From: Ostrinia nubilalis
Taxonomy: Eukaryota > Arthropoda > Insecta > Lepidoptera > Crambidae
Assembly (NCBI RefSeq): GCF_963855985.1
Contig: NC_087118.1
Span: 10,808,501 to 10,872,500, forward strand
DNA: 64,000 nucleotides
Direction: 5' to 3'
In this document: positions 52,059 to 62,344 of the stretch, piece after piece
How the letters are laid out: each line of letters opens with the position of its first letter
Position numbering within the stretch: position 1 is the first letter of the stretch
Made by a program: the position numbers and the translations under genes
Notes under the pieces: model-generated
Told to the model about the DNA's origin: nothing
The model's input: only the letters and a program-made list of their open reading frames with translations
Databases searched by the model: none

Positions 52059-54548
52059 CCATGATAAAGAATCGTTATTGGTACTCGGTGACGGCCCATT
52101 TTACCGTTGTGATGGGGGACTTCAACGCGAAGCTGGGTAGACGAAGCGATAATGAGCTGAAAGTGGGGCAATTTGGGTATGGAGAGAGGAACGCACGTGG
52201 CCAACTGCTGGCTGGCTTTATGGAGAGGGAGGGCCTCTTTATGATGAACTCCTTCTTCAGGAAGCCAAAACAGCGAAAGTGGACATGGCTGCATCCCAAT
52301 GGCGCTATAAAAAATGAGATCGACTTCATCTTGTCGACGAAGAAGCATATATTCAATGATGTCTCTGTGATCAACTCGGTCAAAACAGGAAGCGATCACC
52401 GAATGGTAAGAGGCACATTGAATATCAGACCCAAGCTCGAGAGGCGTCGACTGATGAAGTCTACGCTCCGCCCAGCGCCCATCCAACTCCAAAACCCCGA
52501 AAGCTTTCAGCTCGAGTTGCAAAATCGTTTCGAATGCCTAGGAGACTGCGAAAATGTGGACGAATACAATGACAGGTTCGTGGAAATTGTCCAAACGACT
52601 GGGTCTAAGTTCTTTAAAACCCGTCGTCCAAAAGGAACCAAAAAGATCTCTGACCTCACCAATAAACTTATGGAAGAGAGACGAAACTTGGTTCTGCAGT
52701 CCTCTGAAGATGCTGCTCAGTATCGGCGTCTTAACAGACAGATCTCCAAGTCTTTGACTCGCGATCTACGCCAATTTAATACAGATCGTATTGAAGAGGC
52801 GATTGAGCGTAACAAAGGCTCTAAAGTGTTCGCTAGGGATCTGTCTGTTGGCCAAAGTCAACTGACCAAGCTGAAGACCGAGGATGGCAGAGACATCTCG
52901 TCGGGGCCTGAGTTATTGGAAGAGGTTGAGAAGTTCTACGGACAATTATACACGAGTGTACGTACACCTGTCACAAATCTAGCCGAAGACCCAAGAGCTA
53001 GACTGACCCGACACTACACCGAAGATATCCCGGACGTCAGCCTGTACGAGATTAGAATGGCTCTCAAACAGCTGAAAAACAACAAGGCACCGGGTGATGA
53101 TGGAATCACGGCTGAGCTTCTGAAAGCAGGCGGAACGCCGGTACTAAAGGCTCTTCAGAGGCTGTTCGATTCCGTCATACTTGAGGGAAAAACGCCTACG
53201 GCATGGCACAGAAGTGTGGTGATACTTTTTTTCAAAAAAGGCGACAAAACCTTGTTGAAAAATTATAGACCCATCTCACTTCTGAGCCATGTCTACAAGC
53301 TGTTTTCGAGAGTCATCACGAATCGTCTCGCACGCAGGCTCGACGACTTCCAGCCTCCCGAACAAGCCGGTTTCCGAAAAGGCTTTAGTACCATAGACCA
53401 CATACATACGCTACGGCAGATTATACAGAAGACCGAGGAGTATAATCAGCCACTTTGTCTGGCGTTTGTGGACTATGAAAAAGCCTTCGACTCGATCGAG
53501 ACCTGGGCAGTGCTACAGTCTCTCCAACGGTGCCAAATTGACTATAGATACATCGAAGCGCTGAAGGGCTTGTACGAAAACGCCACAATGTCGGTCCGCC
53601 TCCAGGATCAGAACTCGAAACCTATCCAGTTGCAGCGAGGGGTGAGACAGGGAGATGTCATATCTCCGAAACTGTTCACCACCGCCCTGGAAGATGTTTT
53701 CAAGCTTCTGGACTGGAGCGGATTCGGCATAAATATCAACGGCGAGTATATCACACACCTTCGTTTCGCGGACGATATCGTAGTCATGGCTGAGACCGTG
53801 GAGGACCTAAACACAATGCTCGATGGCCTCAGTAGAGCCTCTCAACAAGTGGGTCTTAAAATGAACATGGACAAGACAAAAATTATGTCAAATGCCCGTG
53901 TTGTACCCACTCCTCTGAAGGTTGGAGACACTACACTCGAACTTGTTGACAATTATGTATACCTGGGACAAACAGTCCAGTTAGGTAGGTCCAACTTCGA
54001 GAAAGAGGTTAATCGTCGAATCCAACTCGGCTGGGCAGCGTTCGGGAAGCTTCGCGAAATTCTCACGTCCGAAATACCGCAGTGTCTCAAGACAAAAGTA
54101 TTTGACCAGTGTGTGTTGCCAGTGATGGTGTATGGCTCTGAGACGTGGTCGCTTACTATGGGCCTCATAAGAAGGCTCAAGGTCACCCAAAGAGCGATGG
54201 AGCGTGCTATGCTCGGAGTTTCCCTGCGTGATCGAATCAGAAATGAGGAGATCCGTAGGAGAACCAGAGTGACTGACATAGCCCGCAGAATCGCTAAAAT
54301 CAAGTGGCAGTGGGCGGGGCACATAGCTCTAAGAGCTGATGGCCGCTGGGGCAGGAAAGTTCTTGAGTGGCGACCACGAGCTGGAAGACGTAGCGTGGGC
54401 AGGCCTCCCACTAGGTGGACCGACGATCTGGTAAAGGTCGCGGGAAGTACCTGGATGCAAGCGGCGCAGGACCGGTCTTTGTGGAAATCCTTGGGGGAGG
54501 CCTTTGTCCAGCAGTGGACGTCTTTCGGCTGAAACGAACGAACGAACT
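52059..54548 (+). mobile_element. RTE-clade LINE, 5'-truncated
   Basis: One 827-codon frame preceded by almost nothing, ending in TGAAACGAACGAACGAAC (a GAAC microsatellite tail as in RTE elements). Inserted in the acidic Polinton gene; no clear target duplication. The 5' end lies in the endonuclease domain. Confidence 0.88.
52085..54532 (+). CDS. RTE endonuclease-reverse transcriptase (N-terminus missing)
   Basis: Open from the left edge. Endonuclease C-terminal half: FTVVMGDFNAKLGRR and GSDHRMVRGTL. RT: NNKAPGDDGITAELLKAGG, LLKNYRPISLLSHVYKLFSR, EQAGFRKGFSTIDHIHTLRQ, LAFVDYEKAFDSIETW, GVRQGDVISPKLFTTALEDV and the FADD box THLRFADDIVVM. The C-terminal WAGHIALRADGRWGRKVLEW and VGRPPTRWTDDLVKVAGS are typical of moth RTE elements. 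It cannot be fully active without the N-terminal endonuclease residues. Confidence 0.9.
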   Translation, partial: SVTAHFTVVMGDFNAKLGRRSDNELKVGQFGYGERNARGQLLAGFMEREGLFMMNSFFRKPKQRKWTWLHPNGAIKNEIDFILSTKKHIFNDVSVINSVKTGSDHRMVRGTLNIRPKLERRRLMKSTLRPAPIQLQNPESFQLELQNRFECLGDCENVDEYNDRFVEIVQTTGSKFFKTRRPKGTKKISDLTNKLMEERRNLVLQSSEDAAQYRRLNRQISKSLTRDLRQFNTDRIEEAIERNKGSKVFARDLSVGQSQLTKLKTEDGRDISSGPELLEEVEKFYGQLYTSVRTPVTNLAEDPRARLTRHYTEDIPDVSLYEIRMALKQLKNNKAPGDDGITAELLKAGGTPVLKALQRLFDSVILEGKTPTAWHRSVVILFFKKGDKTLLKNYRPISLLSHVYKLFSRVITNRLARRLDDFQPPEQAGFRKGFSTIDHIHTLRQIIQKTEEYNQPLCLAFVDYEKAFDSIETWAVLQSLQRCQIDYRYIEALKGLYENATMSVRLQDQNSKPIQLQRGVRQGDVISPKLFTTALEDVFKLLDWSGFGININGEYITHLRFADDIVVMAETVEDLNTMLDGLSRASQQVGLKMNMDKTKIMSNARVVPTPLKVGDTTLELVDNYVYLGQTVQLGRSNFEKEVNRRIQLGWAAFGKLREILTSEIPQCLKTKVFDQCVLPVMVYGSETWSLTMGLIRRLKVTQRAMERAMLGVSLRDRIRNEEIRRRTRVTDIARRIAKIKWQWAGHIALRADGRWGRKVLEWRPRAGRRSVGRPPTRWTDDLVKVAGSTWMQAAQDRSLWKSLGEAFVQQWTSFG

Positions 54549-54941
54549 CGGTGACGATTGAAGAGATTTAAATGAGTTTTCATGTACATCATAATCCACC
54601 GAGGGCGATGTAGTAAGGGTTTTATTAGATGTTTTGCAAACATCTATATTATCTAAATCCTCTTCATCATCGTCGCTTTCTTCATAATCTTCAGCAGAAG
54701 TATTTGATGCTTCACTTTCACTGTATTTAGTTCTTTTAGCTTCTGAGTTTTGCTCCGATCCTTCATTTATAAGACGTTTTTCATCAGTTTGGTTTGTTAG
54801 TAGTTTCAGCGGGTCAATGATAGGTTTAAATATCGTGTCCAAAGCCATATCATTTGAATTTTTTACATCTTTAATCATTTCTACTTTTCTTTTTACAGCT
54901 GCAGCAGATTTTACTATTTGTTCCTTTAAGTTTCGTTCCAT
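54549..54941 (-). pseudogene. Conserved acidic Polinton protein, N-terminal piece
   Basis: Likely start ATG at 54941-54939 (MERNLKEQIVKSAAAVKRKV), then EMIKDVKNSNDMALDTIFKP and a very acidic run (SAEDYEESDDDEEDLDNIDV). The frame reaches the RTE edge and agrees with the 52058 piece. Full product would be about 330 residues. Confidence 0.75.
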
Positions 54942-55019
54942 TATTAAGATTCCTGCTCTATTTGACTTCTCCAATTAAACTGAATGTTTGATAACTTAAC
55001 ATCTATACTTATAAAAAGT

Positions 55020-55195
55020 TTAGTCCATTACTATGAATGTATCAAACTTCATTCGATAACAGCCTTTGTTTCGTTCACAATCTTTATTGATAACCACATA
55101 ACTGTAAGGTTTACTCCATACAGTTGAGCACATTTCACGAAACTGACCATGACATGTCAGACCCAACATGTTCGTCGTAAACGTGTCTTAGATTT
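55020..55195 (-). pseudogene. Polinton packaging ATPase, C-terminal piece
   Basis: Minus-strand frames give DINLRHVYDEHVGSDMSW and, after one frame change, FREMCSTVWSKPYSYVVINK with a stop at 55022-55020. This is the C-terminus of the FtsK/HerA-type Polinton ATPase. It is cut from the rest by a 2-kb element. Confidence 0.75.
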
Positions 55196-55200
55196 ATATC

Positions 55201-57259
55201 GCCCATTTGCGACGACACTGTGACATCTCGACATATACGATTTTTTGTTTTACCGAAATTCTGAACCGCGATCTTGCGTTCTTTTATCTCCAAAAACAGG
55301 GTATTTGTTACTCCAAAAACAACAATACTATGAGAGAAAGAGACAAAATATTACGTTATAGCGCTGGCTCGTTCGGCGATCTAGTTGGCTTCGACACTGT
55401 GACAGTTCAGTTGCCACCTGCGCTTTGAGATGTGAGGTGCTCTTCGTTTTTAAGAAAAACGTGACATCTCGAGGATACCGCGGTATTGATGACAAAGGTA
55501 AGTTTTTAAAATATTTTTATTTTATTCGACAATGTGGCACGTCATAGTTATCACAGTGTTCTTCTAAAACAAAAAGCAAAGTAAAAGATAAATTATTTAT
55601 ATGTCACGTTATTCTTGTAAGAAAATCGAAGTATCATCGGGACATCTTAACTTGTAACGTTGTAGATGATGAAAATTTTTCCTATATTGGAAATATGTTG
55701 TAGGTCATTTGTTGATGTTCTGTTATTGCAGAATCATGTTATTGAAATTGAATGGTATATCTACTTGTCACGTTGTATACGCTAAACAGTAATACTAAAC
55801 TCCAGATATCATTACAGATGGGGACTAGCAATGCAAAAAAGCAAAGGTTAACATTTGTGGCGATGCACTGCCTGAAGGAATTCCACAACCTAATCCGACA
55901 ACATGACTAACAGCGCTATGCGAGCGCTGTGAAAGGGTCTCTTTGAGCTACAATAACGTCGGAACTAATATGAGTAGATATAGACTGATAAACATACATT
56001 CGTTTTGAAGAATAGTTCAAATACTAGAAATACAGTGCAAATAAAACATACTTATACGACTGTCTGTTTTTACAGACACAACAAGCAAAATATTTTATAT
56101 TATCATACAATAGCCTTAGATTAGCTTAATCTAAGACCCCAGATATTTATTTATTTATTATTATGTAATTATTCAATGTTACTTAGCTGTATTGGCTATG
56201 TTTTGCTTTCTGCAAAAAAAGGTATTTTAATGTTTTAATATAATTACAGATCATCAGCAATTGATGGAATTTTATCGCATCTTGCCCAAATTTACTTTGG
56301 CGGGCGCAACATTGTTTTGTAAGTATAATAATATTGCAATAGGTACAACTATTGCAGAAAAACTACGCCAATAAAATGGCTACATTATTTATAAAATAAT
56401 AGTGGTTGTTATTTTTCACTATTAATACATTATTTAAATATCTTTTATAAATTTACTTTTAAATAAGTATAAAAAATTAAAAGACCCTAAAGGTACCAAA
56501 ATGTCGCTTTTTTGCCATTTTATGCGCCGGAGACGGCGATTTTTGCGTTGATAGTTTTAGGATTAAATTGTCATAACTAGTCTGTTAAAAAACATCTATT
56601 TACTAACCTAGTAGGTACCTACAATTTTTTTTTCTGCATACATACATACTTAGTACCTACAGTTTCTCTTCCTGTGTTTTTTTTGTAGTAGTTTACGAGG
56701 TTTTACTTTTGAGAGTTTTTCGTTTATTTTGATAAGTATTAGTTTTTAGAATAAGAAAACTTAATGTGAACATAAATATTGTATGTATACAACTGTCTGT
56801 CTACTTAGATAATATTTTTATAAGTGAAATTTAACATGGCAAAGCGAAATATTCGCCTGTTCCAATAATTACCTCATTTTTACTGATTGTAATGTTAGTA
56901 AAATAAAAAAAAATTTTCAAGATCAACGTTTTATCTAAATAATGACTTATATAAATATATTTTTTTATATCATCTACAACGTGACAACTGAACTTACCAT
57001 CTTCAAAATATTATTTTTTACTAGAACAACGTGATAAGTTGTCTCTTTTTTTTTCAATCGCTATAATGTCATCAATTTAGACGCAAAGTTATGTCTTACT
57101 ATAAATATTTAAATTCATTAATAGTTAATCTTTAAACGTTTCATACACAATTAGGTAATCCTAACCTTATTTTAAGAGTTATGGTCATTCAAAAGTTAAA
57201 AAGTCGATTTCTGTAAAACCACTGTTTTTGATATATCACAGTGTCGTCGCAAATGGACG
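55201..57259. mobile_element. 2-kb element with CATTTGCGACGACACTGTGA terminal inverted repeats
   Basis: Left end at 55204-55223 and the exact inverse at 57236-57255 are 20-bp inverted repeats. Flanks show ATATC at 55196-55200 and 57260-57264. No transposase. Subterminal zones repeat an ACAACGTGACAA-like word in both directions, including ATCATCTACAACG near both ends. Holds a diverged piece of the foldback family (about 55,908-56,080). Superfamily unknown. Confidence 0.82.
55908..56080 (+). repeat. Diverged piece of the 8.7-kb foldback family
   Basis: Shares with the right arm at about 9255-9400 the blocks CTTTG, TACGTCGRAACTAATA-like sequence, ACATTCGTTTTG, CAAATACTA and GCAAATAAAACATAC, in the same order. 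Confidence 0.7.
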
Positions 57260-57895
57260 ATATCATCTTGCTTAAACAATATGATAAGATTTGCATTATC
57301 TCTTACCAGTTGCTTAGGTATTTTAGTATAAGTTTGATTCATATAAAAACAATCAATGTTTTTATGCCGACCCATGGCGAAATAATCGCGTATATTGTTT
57401 TGATTTTCACAAGCAACATCGTCAAATATGATAATCGACTCAGGCAATGCTTCGTGGGGACTTAAAATTTCACTATTATGATTATACTTGTTATAAGATG
57501 TGCCTGCAACCTTGTCCAATACTTTTTCTAAAAATACGTACTTGGTATAAAGACTTAGAATACGGGTTAGTACACATACAGGTTACGAAAACGTGGTCCA
57601 TCCTTATGTAACAATAAACTGATAACTAAATTGGTCTTCCCACAGTTCGGACCGCACACGATACTACGTATAGTATTTGGCAATAATTTCCCGTGACGCT
57701 TAAGCTCGTTCGATGCTTCAGGACAGACGCATTCCAATTTAAGTGATTCTTTTTGTTTCAGAAATTTCATAACAGAATTTTTAACTTGACTGTTGTGATC
57801 GGTGGATTTCAAAGAACTGAGGACAATATACTCACGTCGATGGTTAAAAGATGTAGTTCGAAAAATGTTCATATTCATCGTGCATGGTTTACTTA
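57260..57895 (-). pseudogene. Polinton packaging ATPase, main piece
   Basis: Likely start at the Met of MNIFRTTSFNHRREYIV (about 57880). Walker A reads SIVCGPNCGKTNLVISLLLH and Walker B SIIIFDDVAC; a later NANLIILFKQDD is the typical end of the core. A frame change lies at about 57535-57570 between LYVY and LDKVAGTS. The residues after KQDD in the open frame (VHLRRHCDIS) come from the inserted element. The gene pumps DNA into capsids. Confidence 0.88.
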
Positions 57896-57900
57896 CGATC

Positions 57901-57980
57901 GTGTTATTGGGCGATCTAACGCACAGAGTGAGGTCGCAAACTGCGACCGAACGAATGTGAGTTAGAACGCCCAATAACAC
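57901..57980. repeat. 80-bp hairpin at Polinton right side
   Basis: Perfect 13-bp stem GTGTTATTGGGCG (57901-57913) with CGCCCAATAACAC (57968-57980), then TCTAAC/GTTAGA, and an inner GGTCGCA/TGCGACC stem. It lies just upstream of the ATPase start and may be part of the Polinton terminal repeat, or a tiny foldback element. Confidence 0.8.
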
Positions 57981-57985
57981 ACTAC

Positions 57986-58186
57986 TCATACTAGATTTGC
58001 TTTTTGTGCGCAAGTTTTGTAAGTAATTGCAGCAAAATATTGCGCTATTTTTTTATTGCGCTGATTCTGCTCCATACTGATGTCTGGAGCCTTTAATGGA
58101 TGGTATTGTTTGTTTACACATACAATCTCACTAGTTTGTTGCAATTTCTTACAAAACTTTGCGCGCAAAAAGTAAATCTAGTATGA
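57986..58186. mobile_element. 201-bp MITE with about 45-bp inverted ends
   Basis: Left TCATACTAGATTTGCTTTTT and right inverse TCATACTAGATTTACTTTTT, continuing through GCGCAA and GTTTTGTAAG with few mismatches. No target duplication was recognised. Confidence 0.75.
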
Positions 58187-58368
58187 AAATCATCAAACTT
58201 CTAATGCTCGTAACTCAGTTCAGACTGAGTTTAGAGGTATACATGTCATAGTAAGTTTGATTTATTACACTATTTTGTAGTCAAAAAACAAAGTTTGGTC
58301 GATGGCCGCGCGAAAAAAAAAAGACGCCAATTTCCGGCATTGTCTTTTAATAGCCAGAAAAAAATTAT

Positions 58369-58423
58369 GATGCTTTAAACGATCTCACAATCTATGAGCT
58401 GATATGAAATCGTTTAAAGCATC
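58369..58423. repeat. Inverted repeat at the transposase stop
   Basis: GATGCTTTAAACGAT (58369-58383) and its exact inverse ATCGTTTAAAGCATC (58409-58423), 25-bp loop, overlapping the last codons of the piggyBac-type gene. 58187-58368 holds nothing else I recognise. Confidence 0.8.
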
Positions 58424-60150
58424 CCTCAATGCACAAACTGACCATGCATGTATCACACGCCCAGGGAGTGCGAACATCCAGCTTACTTTTTGCGCACAAT
58501 TTGCAACGCTTTCTTTTATTAGTTCTGGCAGGGAAATGACCAGATTTTGGCACCTGAGCCGGCGTAGGGAGTTGCGGGTTGTATTTCTTTAAAATTTGGT
58601 CGGCAAGTTGTACCCGAAACAGCCTTTGGGATATATTTGTTTTATTACTGCTGTAAATTATGTAAGTGTTGTGTATGGAGACATTTAGAAGTCTCCGAAA
58701 CAGTTTTTTGACCAGACTAAATTTCTGGTTCTTTCAACGGGGAATGCCTGCAAGAGCTGGTCTTTCTTGTCGACACCCCCCATTGAAAGATTATAGTCCA
58801 GAACAACTTGGAGTTTATATTTATAGAAATCATGCTTTTCCTTTCCACCGATTTCCACTTGTGGTAAGTGGAAATCAGTGACACCAAATTCGCATCTTTC
58901 CATACGACAACGGTTAAATCCTGGGTTTGGCTGCTGGCAACCTCCCCCGTGCGCATATTATTCTTGGTTTTAGTACGAAGGCTGTCGGGTACAAATTGCC
59001 GATTGAGTCGAAGAGTCCCGATAGTATCTGTCTTACGCAATTTGAGGGTTCTTGACAGAAGAGGCGAGTTATAAAAGTTGTCCATCAGTAAAAAAAAATT
59101 TTCCTTTATCTAAAAGAGGACGAACAAGGCGATACACGATTTGGGACGTGGCCCCCTCAGGTTCGTTCGTCCCCCTTTGCGGGTCTACACTTTCTGATGG
59201 ATCGCAGCTCTTTCCAGCGTACACCTCCATCTTCCACAGATACCCTGTTCGGGACTCGCACAACTCATAGCTTTTTACGCCTACCCGAGCAGCTTTGTTG
59301 GCGATGAGTTGGGAGAACGAGAGTCTCCCTTTCCAAAGAAGGAGAGACTCATCGATCGCTATGTTCTGCTCGGGTAGGTATAAACTGCTAAATTTATCAT
59401 TCAAATGATTCAGTATGGGCTGAATTTTCGTAAGTTTTTTTTGTTCACGTGTAGAGGGCTCAGCTATCGAAGTGTTGTCTACGAAATGCAGACATTTCTT
59501 AATTAAACAGAACCGTCTGAAGGACATTCTGTTTTTAAAGTTGCCGATCTGAAGATCGGGCAGTAGAGGATACCAATACTCTTTTTCGACGGGATTTGGG
59601 ACAAAGCTGTGTAACATTATTATCCCAAAGAAGGCCCATAGTTCGTCTCGCGTGATGTCAGTCCACCGTCTTATCCTGGACTGCGGCGTTAAATTTGTCT
59701 GACTAAAAAGTTGGAAGGCATATCTATTGGTCTCCTTTATAATATGCTCTATAATAGCTTCGTCCCAAATCTTCTCGAAAATGTCGAGTGGGGTGGCACC
59801 CTCCACTAGGAATGTTGGGCCCGATGGACCATGGAAATCTTCTCTGGTTCCGGTAAAGACTTGGGGGTCGCTGCTCCAGGCAAAATGCAGCAAGTCTTCA
59901 TTATCTGCTATGTCCCGTAATGCAGAATCGTCTTCAGCATCTAACAGGTGCAATTGGTGCAGATGCTCAGAAGATATATCTGACAAATCTGCTGGATAAT
60001 CGTTGACATTCCTGTGCCGGTGTTCGCCAATGTTAACGGTGCCTGTATCCAGCAGATCGTCATCCAAATCGCTGCCTGCGTTTTGCTGGATCTTGTCATT
60101 GTCTTCCCACTCGGCAGTCATTTCCTCCGGGTCTTCGAATAATGATGGTT
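58394..60150 (-). pseudogene. piggyBac-type transposase, last exon, three frame breaks
   Basis: Begins at a 3' splice site (60151-60152). The acidic N-terminus is followed by GATPLDIFEKIWDEAIIEHI, RIRRWTDITRDELWAFFGII, SIAEPSTREQ, NIAIDESLLLWKGRLSFSQL (first catalytic Asp) and a second Asp near FFTDGQLL / MDNFYNSPLL. After breaks at about 59085 (T9 run), 58865 and 58730 (A6 run) come VEIGGKEK, LDYNLSMGGVDKKDQLLQAF and a C-terminal Cys cluster CKLCAKSKLDVRTPWACDTC. All DDD motifs are recognisable. Two of three breaks are at homopolymers, so they may be assembly errors. Upstream exons at 60615, 63353 and 63800 join in phase. Confidence 0.85.
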
Positions 60151-60415
60151 CTGAAATAAAACCACAATCGTTATAATATGTATATTATATGTACGCACAA
60201 GCACACATATTGCGGCTCAGGGTTTGAGTGTTGGATTAAAAGAGTTTTTGTATGTTAAAAATATGGTTCTATTCAATGTTCCACAGTAATGTTAAAAATG
60301 TTAAAGTTATGTTAAAATGTTAAAAATGTTCTGAGCGCACCCGGTCGCGATAGTTCCGTGATTTGCACTAATTAGTTTTTTGAAGTAAAATCGATGCATT
60401 GCGAACGAGTGCGTT

Positions 60416-60565
60416 CATCATCATCATCATCATGTCAGCCATAGGACGTCCACTGCTGAACATAGGCCTCCCCTAATGCTTTCCACATTGATCGATTGGT
60501 AGCGGCCTGCATCCAGCGCTTCCCTGCTACCTTTACGATGTCGTCGGTCCACCTTATAGGCGGAC
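60416..60565 (-). mobile_element. Short RTE LINE tail with (ATG)n end
   Basis: 150 bp flanked by a perfect 12-bp duplication AACGAGTGCGTT (60404-60415, 60566-60577). The minus strand encodes RWTDDIVKVAGKRWMQAATN and SMWKALGEAYVQQWTSYG, a stop, then an ATGATG microsatellite. It is a heavily 5'-truncated relative of the RTE at 52059-54548, sitting in the last intron of the piggyBac-type gene. Confidence 0.93.
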
Positions 60566-60614
60566 AACGAGTGCGTTGATTCACACAATTGAAAAGTGAA
60601 AAAATAACACTCAC

Positions 60615-60692
60615 CTTTAGTAACTGCGGGTAAAGATTTTGGAGTAGACGTATTTGAGTCTGGTATGTAGCGAATATGAGTTTTAAGTTTTA
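60615..60692 (-). CDS. piggyBac-type gene, exon 3
   Basis: Ends in a 5' splice site (AAAG/GTGAGT, 60614 leftward). Encodes KLKTHIRYIPDSNTSTPKSL, then PAVTK; the split codon joins the next exon as Glu (G + AA) giving a continuous EPSLFEDPEE. The 78-bp length keeps phase on both sides. The 3' splice site (ATCACAAAG) is only moderate. Confidence 0.6.
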
Positions 60693-60739
60693 CTTTGTGA
60701 TATTAAATTAAACACAGTTTTTACGATTTTACGAAGGCA

Positions 60740-61165
60740 ATCGCCGCCATTCTTTTATTTTCAATAGACCACAGAGAAACTTCAAAATATATTTTTAATC
60801 ATAAAAACGTTAAGGCATTGGAACAGCGATTACCAGCCAGATACAATAATCGATAACACCACCTCTTAATTGCTGTCCAATTATGCATTAAGGTTTTCTT
60901 ACAAATATTGAGATAAACTAATTTTATAACTAAACTAATTACTTTATTATTTATTTATTTAACTAATTTTAAACAAATCTATGACTCTAAATTAACAAAC
61001 ATAAACCATACTTTCAATTAAGATAATCATAAAATTGCTAAGCAATTATTTTAGTACATATATTATTAAACTTTTCAGAACATAAACTTTTAGTCATAAT
61101 ATCAGCAAGGTTATTGTTAGAGTTTACATCGATGCCTCCTAAGTAAACTATCGTATGTCTTAAAA
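60740..61165 (-). mobile_element. Copia remnant: RNase H end and 3' LTR start
   Basis: The minus strand at 61165-61038 encodes VNSNNNLADIMTKSL, the C-terminal ADIxTK block of Copia RNase H, ending with a stop. A purine tract AAGAGGTGG (about 60859-60867) abuts TGTTATCG at 60858, so a 3' LTR continues leftward; its end is unknown. Confidence 0.65.
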
Positions 61166-62149
61166 CCAAACTTTACAGTAGAGCCATTTAAAGATATTTA
61201 TGTGTGCAGTTTTCCCATCTTTTGAGCTAGGGATACGATTTTTTCAAAACTTATAGTCAATTTAAGGTGTATTCTCATACAATAACATTTATTTGTAAAT
61301 ATATTGTAGTTTTGGAGATATTGTTGTTACGGTGTTTTACGGCGGATAAAATTAGTCATAGAAATCGTAACATAACTATACAATTATTTACTTTGTCTAG
61401 CTGTAGGTAAAATATATAGTAAGAGCCACATACTCCATTGTACGGGAACATAATCATTTATACTGTCGAAGGTATGTTACATATTTATTAATTTTTCATT
61501 GTAAATTCATGCTAAAACTAAATTATTCAATTAGGTACTCATCTATTTTGGACAAAAGGATTCACAAAATCAATTTGAACACAATGAAAGTCTTGAAATG
61601 AAACCTCTGTTTTAAATACCATATTTATTAATTTGTACCAAAGAATCACGTTATAACAGTCTTTCTTTCTTATGAAAATATAATTAAAATAGTTTTAAAT
61701 TAACATAGAATGTGAAGTTATTACAAATAATTAAATCAAAAGTAATTAACTGACGAGATCAAATAATTTTTTTTTTTTTGTTTTCTAATAAACATTGATT
61801 ATTTTTTAAACATAGCAATTACGATTAAATTAAAAAGTTTTATTTATAAAGTGATAAAAGGAATATTTATCTTCTTTATTAACCTTAAAATAAGCAAAAT
61901 CTATTCTTAATTGATAAAATCAATTAACAAAGTTACATCGTTATTGTTCTTACTTTAAAAAAAAAAGTATTTAATCTTATTAGAGCCTCTAATATTATTC
62001 AAAAATTGTACATAAGGAATCTATATAATAGGAAACATGAATAATAATTAATGATAATTCAGTAAATTGTGTTTTTTTTTTCTGAAATCAATTAAGTTTA
62101 AGTTATGAGTTATTTTTTTCTACTGGACTTTTAAAGATATTTATTTTAT
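61166..62149. other. No gene seen; AT-rich intron sequence
   Basis: Very AT-rich, with A- and T-runs (61770-61780, 61955-61965, 62070-62080). It may include decayed Copia sequence on its left, but no frame is readable. Confidence 0.4.
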
Positions 62150-62344
62150 TTAGTTACATTTTTATGTATTTTTATAAGTAATCAATAATAGGTAAAAAAC
62201 TTTATAACCAAAAAAAGTTAATCTGAATCAGTCTCAGCATTATGATTAGAAGAATCTACAAGAAGATTGTGATAGAATTGGTGATGCACCGCTGGAATGA
62301 CACCACTAGTACAAAGGCTTACCAAGTATTTTTTTTAACTTTGG

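Larger units (their letters stand above)
20184..57980. mobile_element. Polinton/Maverick DNA transposon, multiply interrupted
   Basis: Virus-like self-synthesising transposon recognised by its gene set: protein-primed DNA polymerase B on the plus strand, and on the minus strand packaging ATPase, retroviral-type integrase, cysteine protease, penton-like and major capsid proteins, a phospholipase-A2 protein and small conserved ORFs. Removing about 26 kb of later insertions leaves roughly 11-12 kb, a little short for the class. No matching terminal inverted repeats were found: the left edge must lie within the 80 bp before 20184 or be lost, and the right edge lies after the ATPase start, perhaps at the 57901-57980 hairpin. 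Every large gene is broken, so this copy cannot act by itself. Confidence 0.92.

Noticed and set aside
55207..55428. 73-aa plus-strand ORF near the ATPase
   Set aside because: It starts in the terminal inverted repeat of the 2-kb element and shows no domain.
57196..57259. Extra C-terminal residues VHLRRHCDISKTVVLQKSTF on the ATPase frame
   Set aside because: They are read from the terminal repeat of the inserted 2-kb element, not from the ATPase; the genuine continuation is at 55020-55195.
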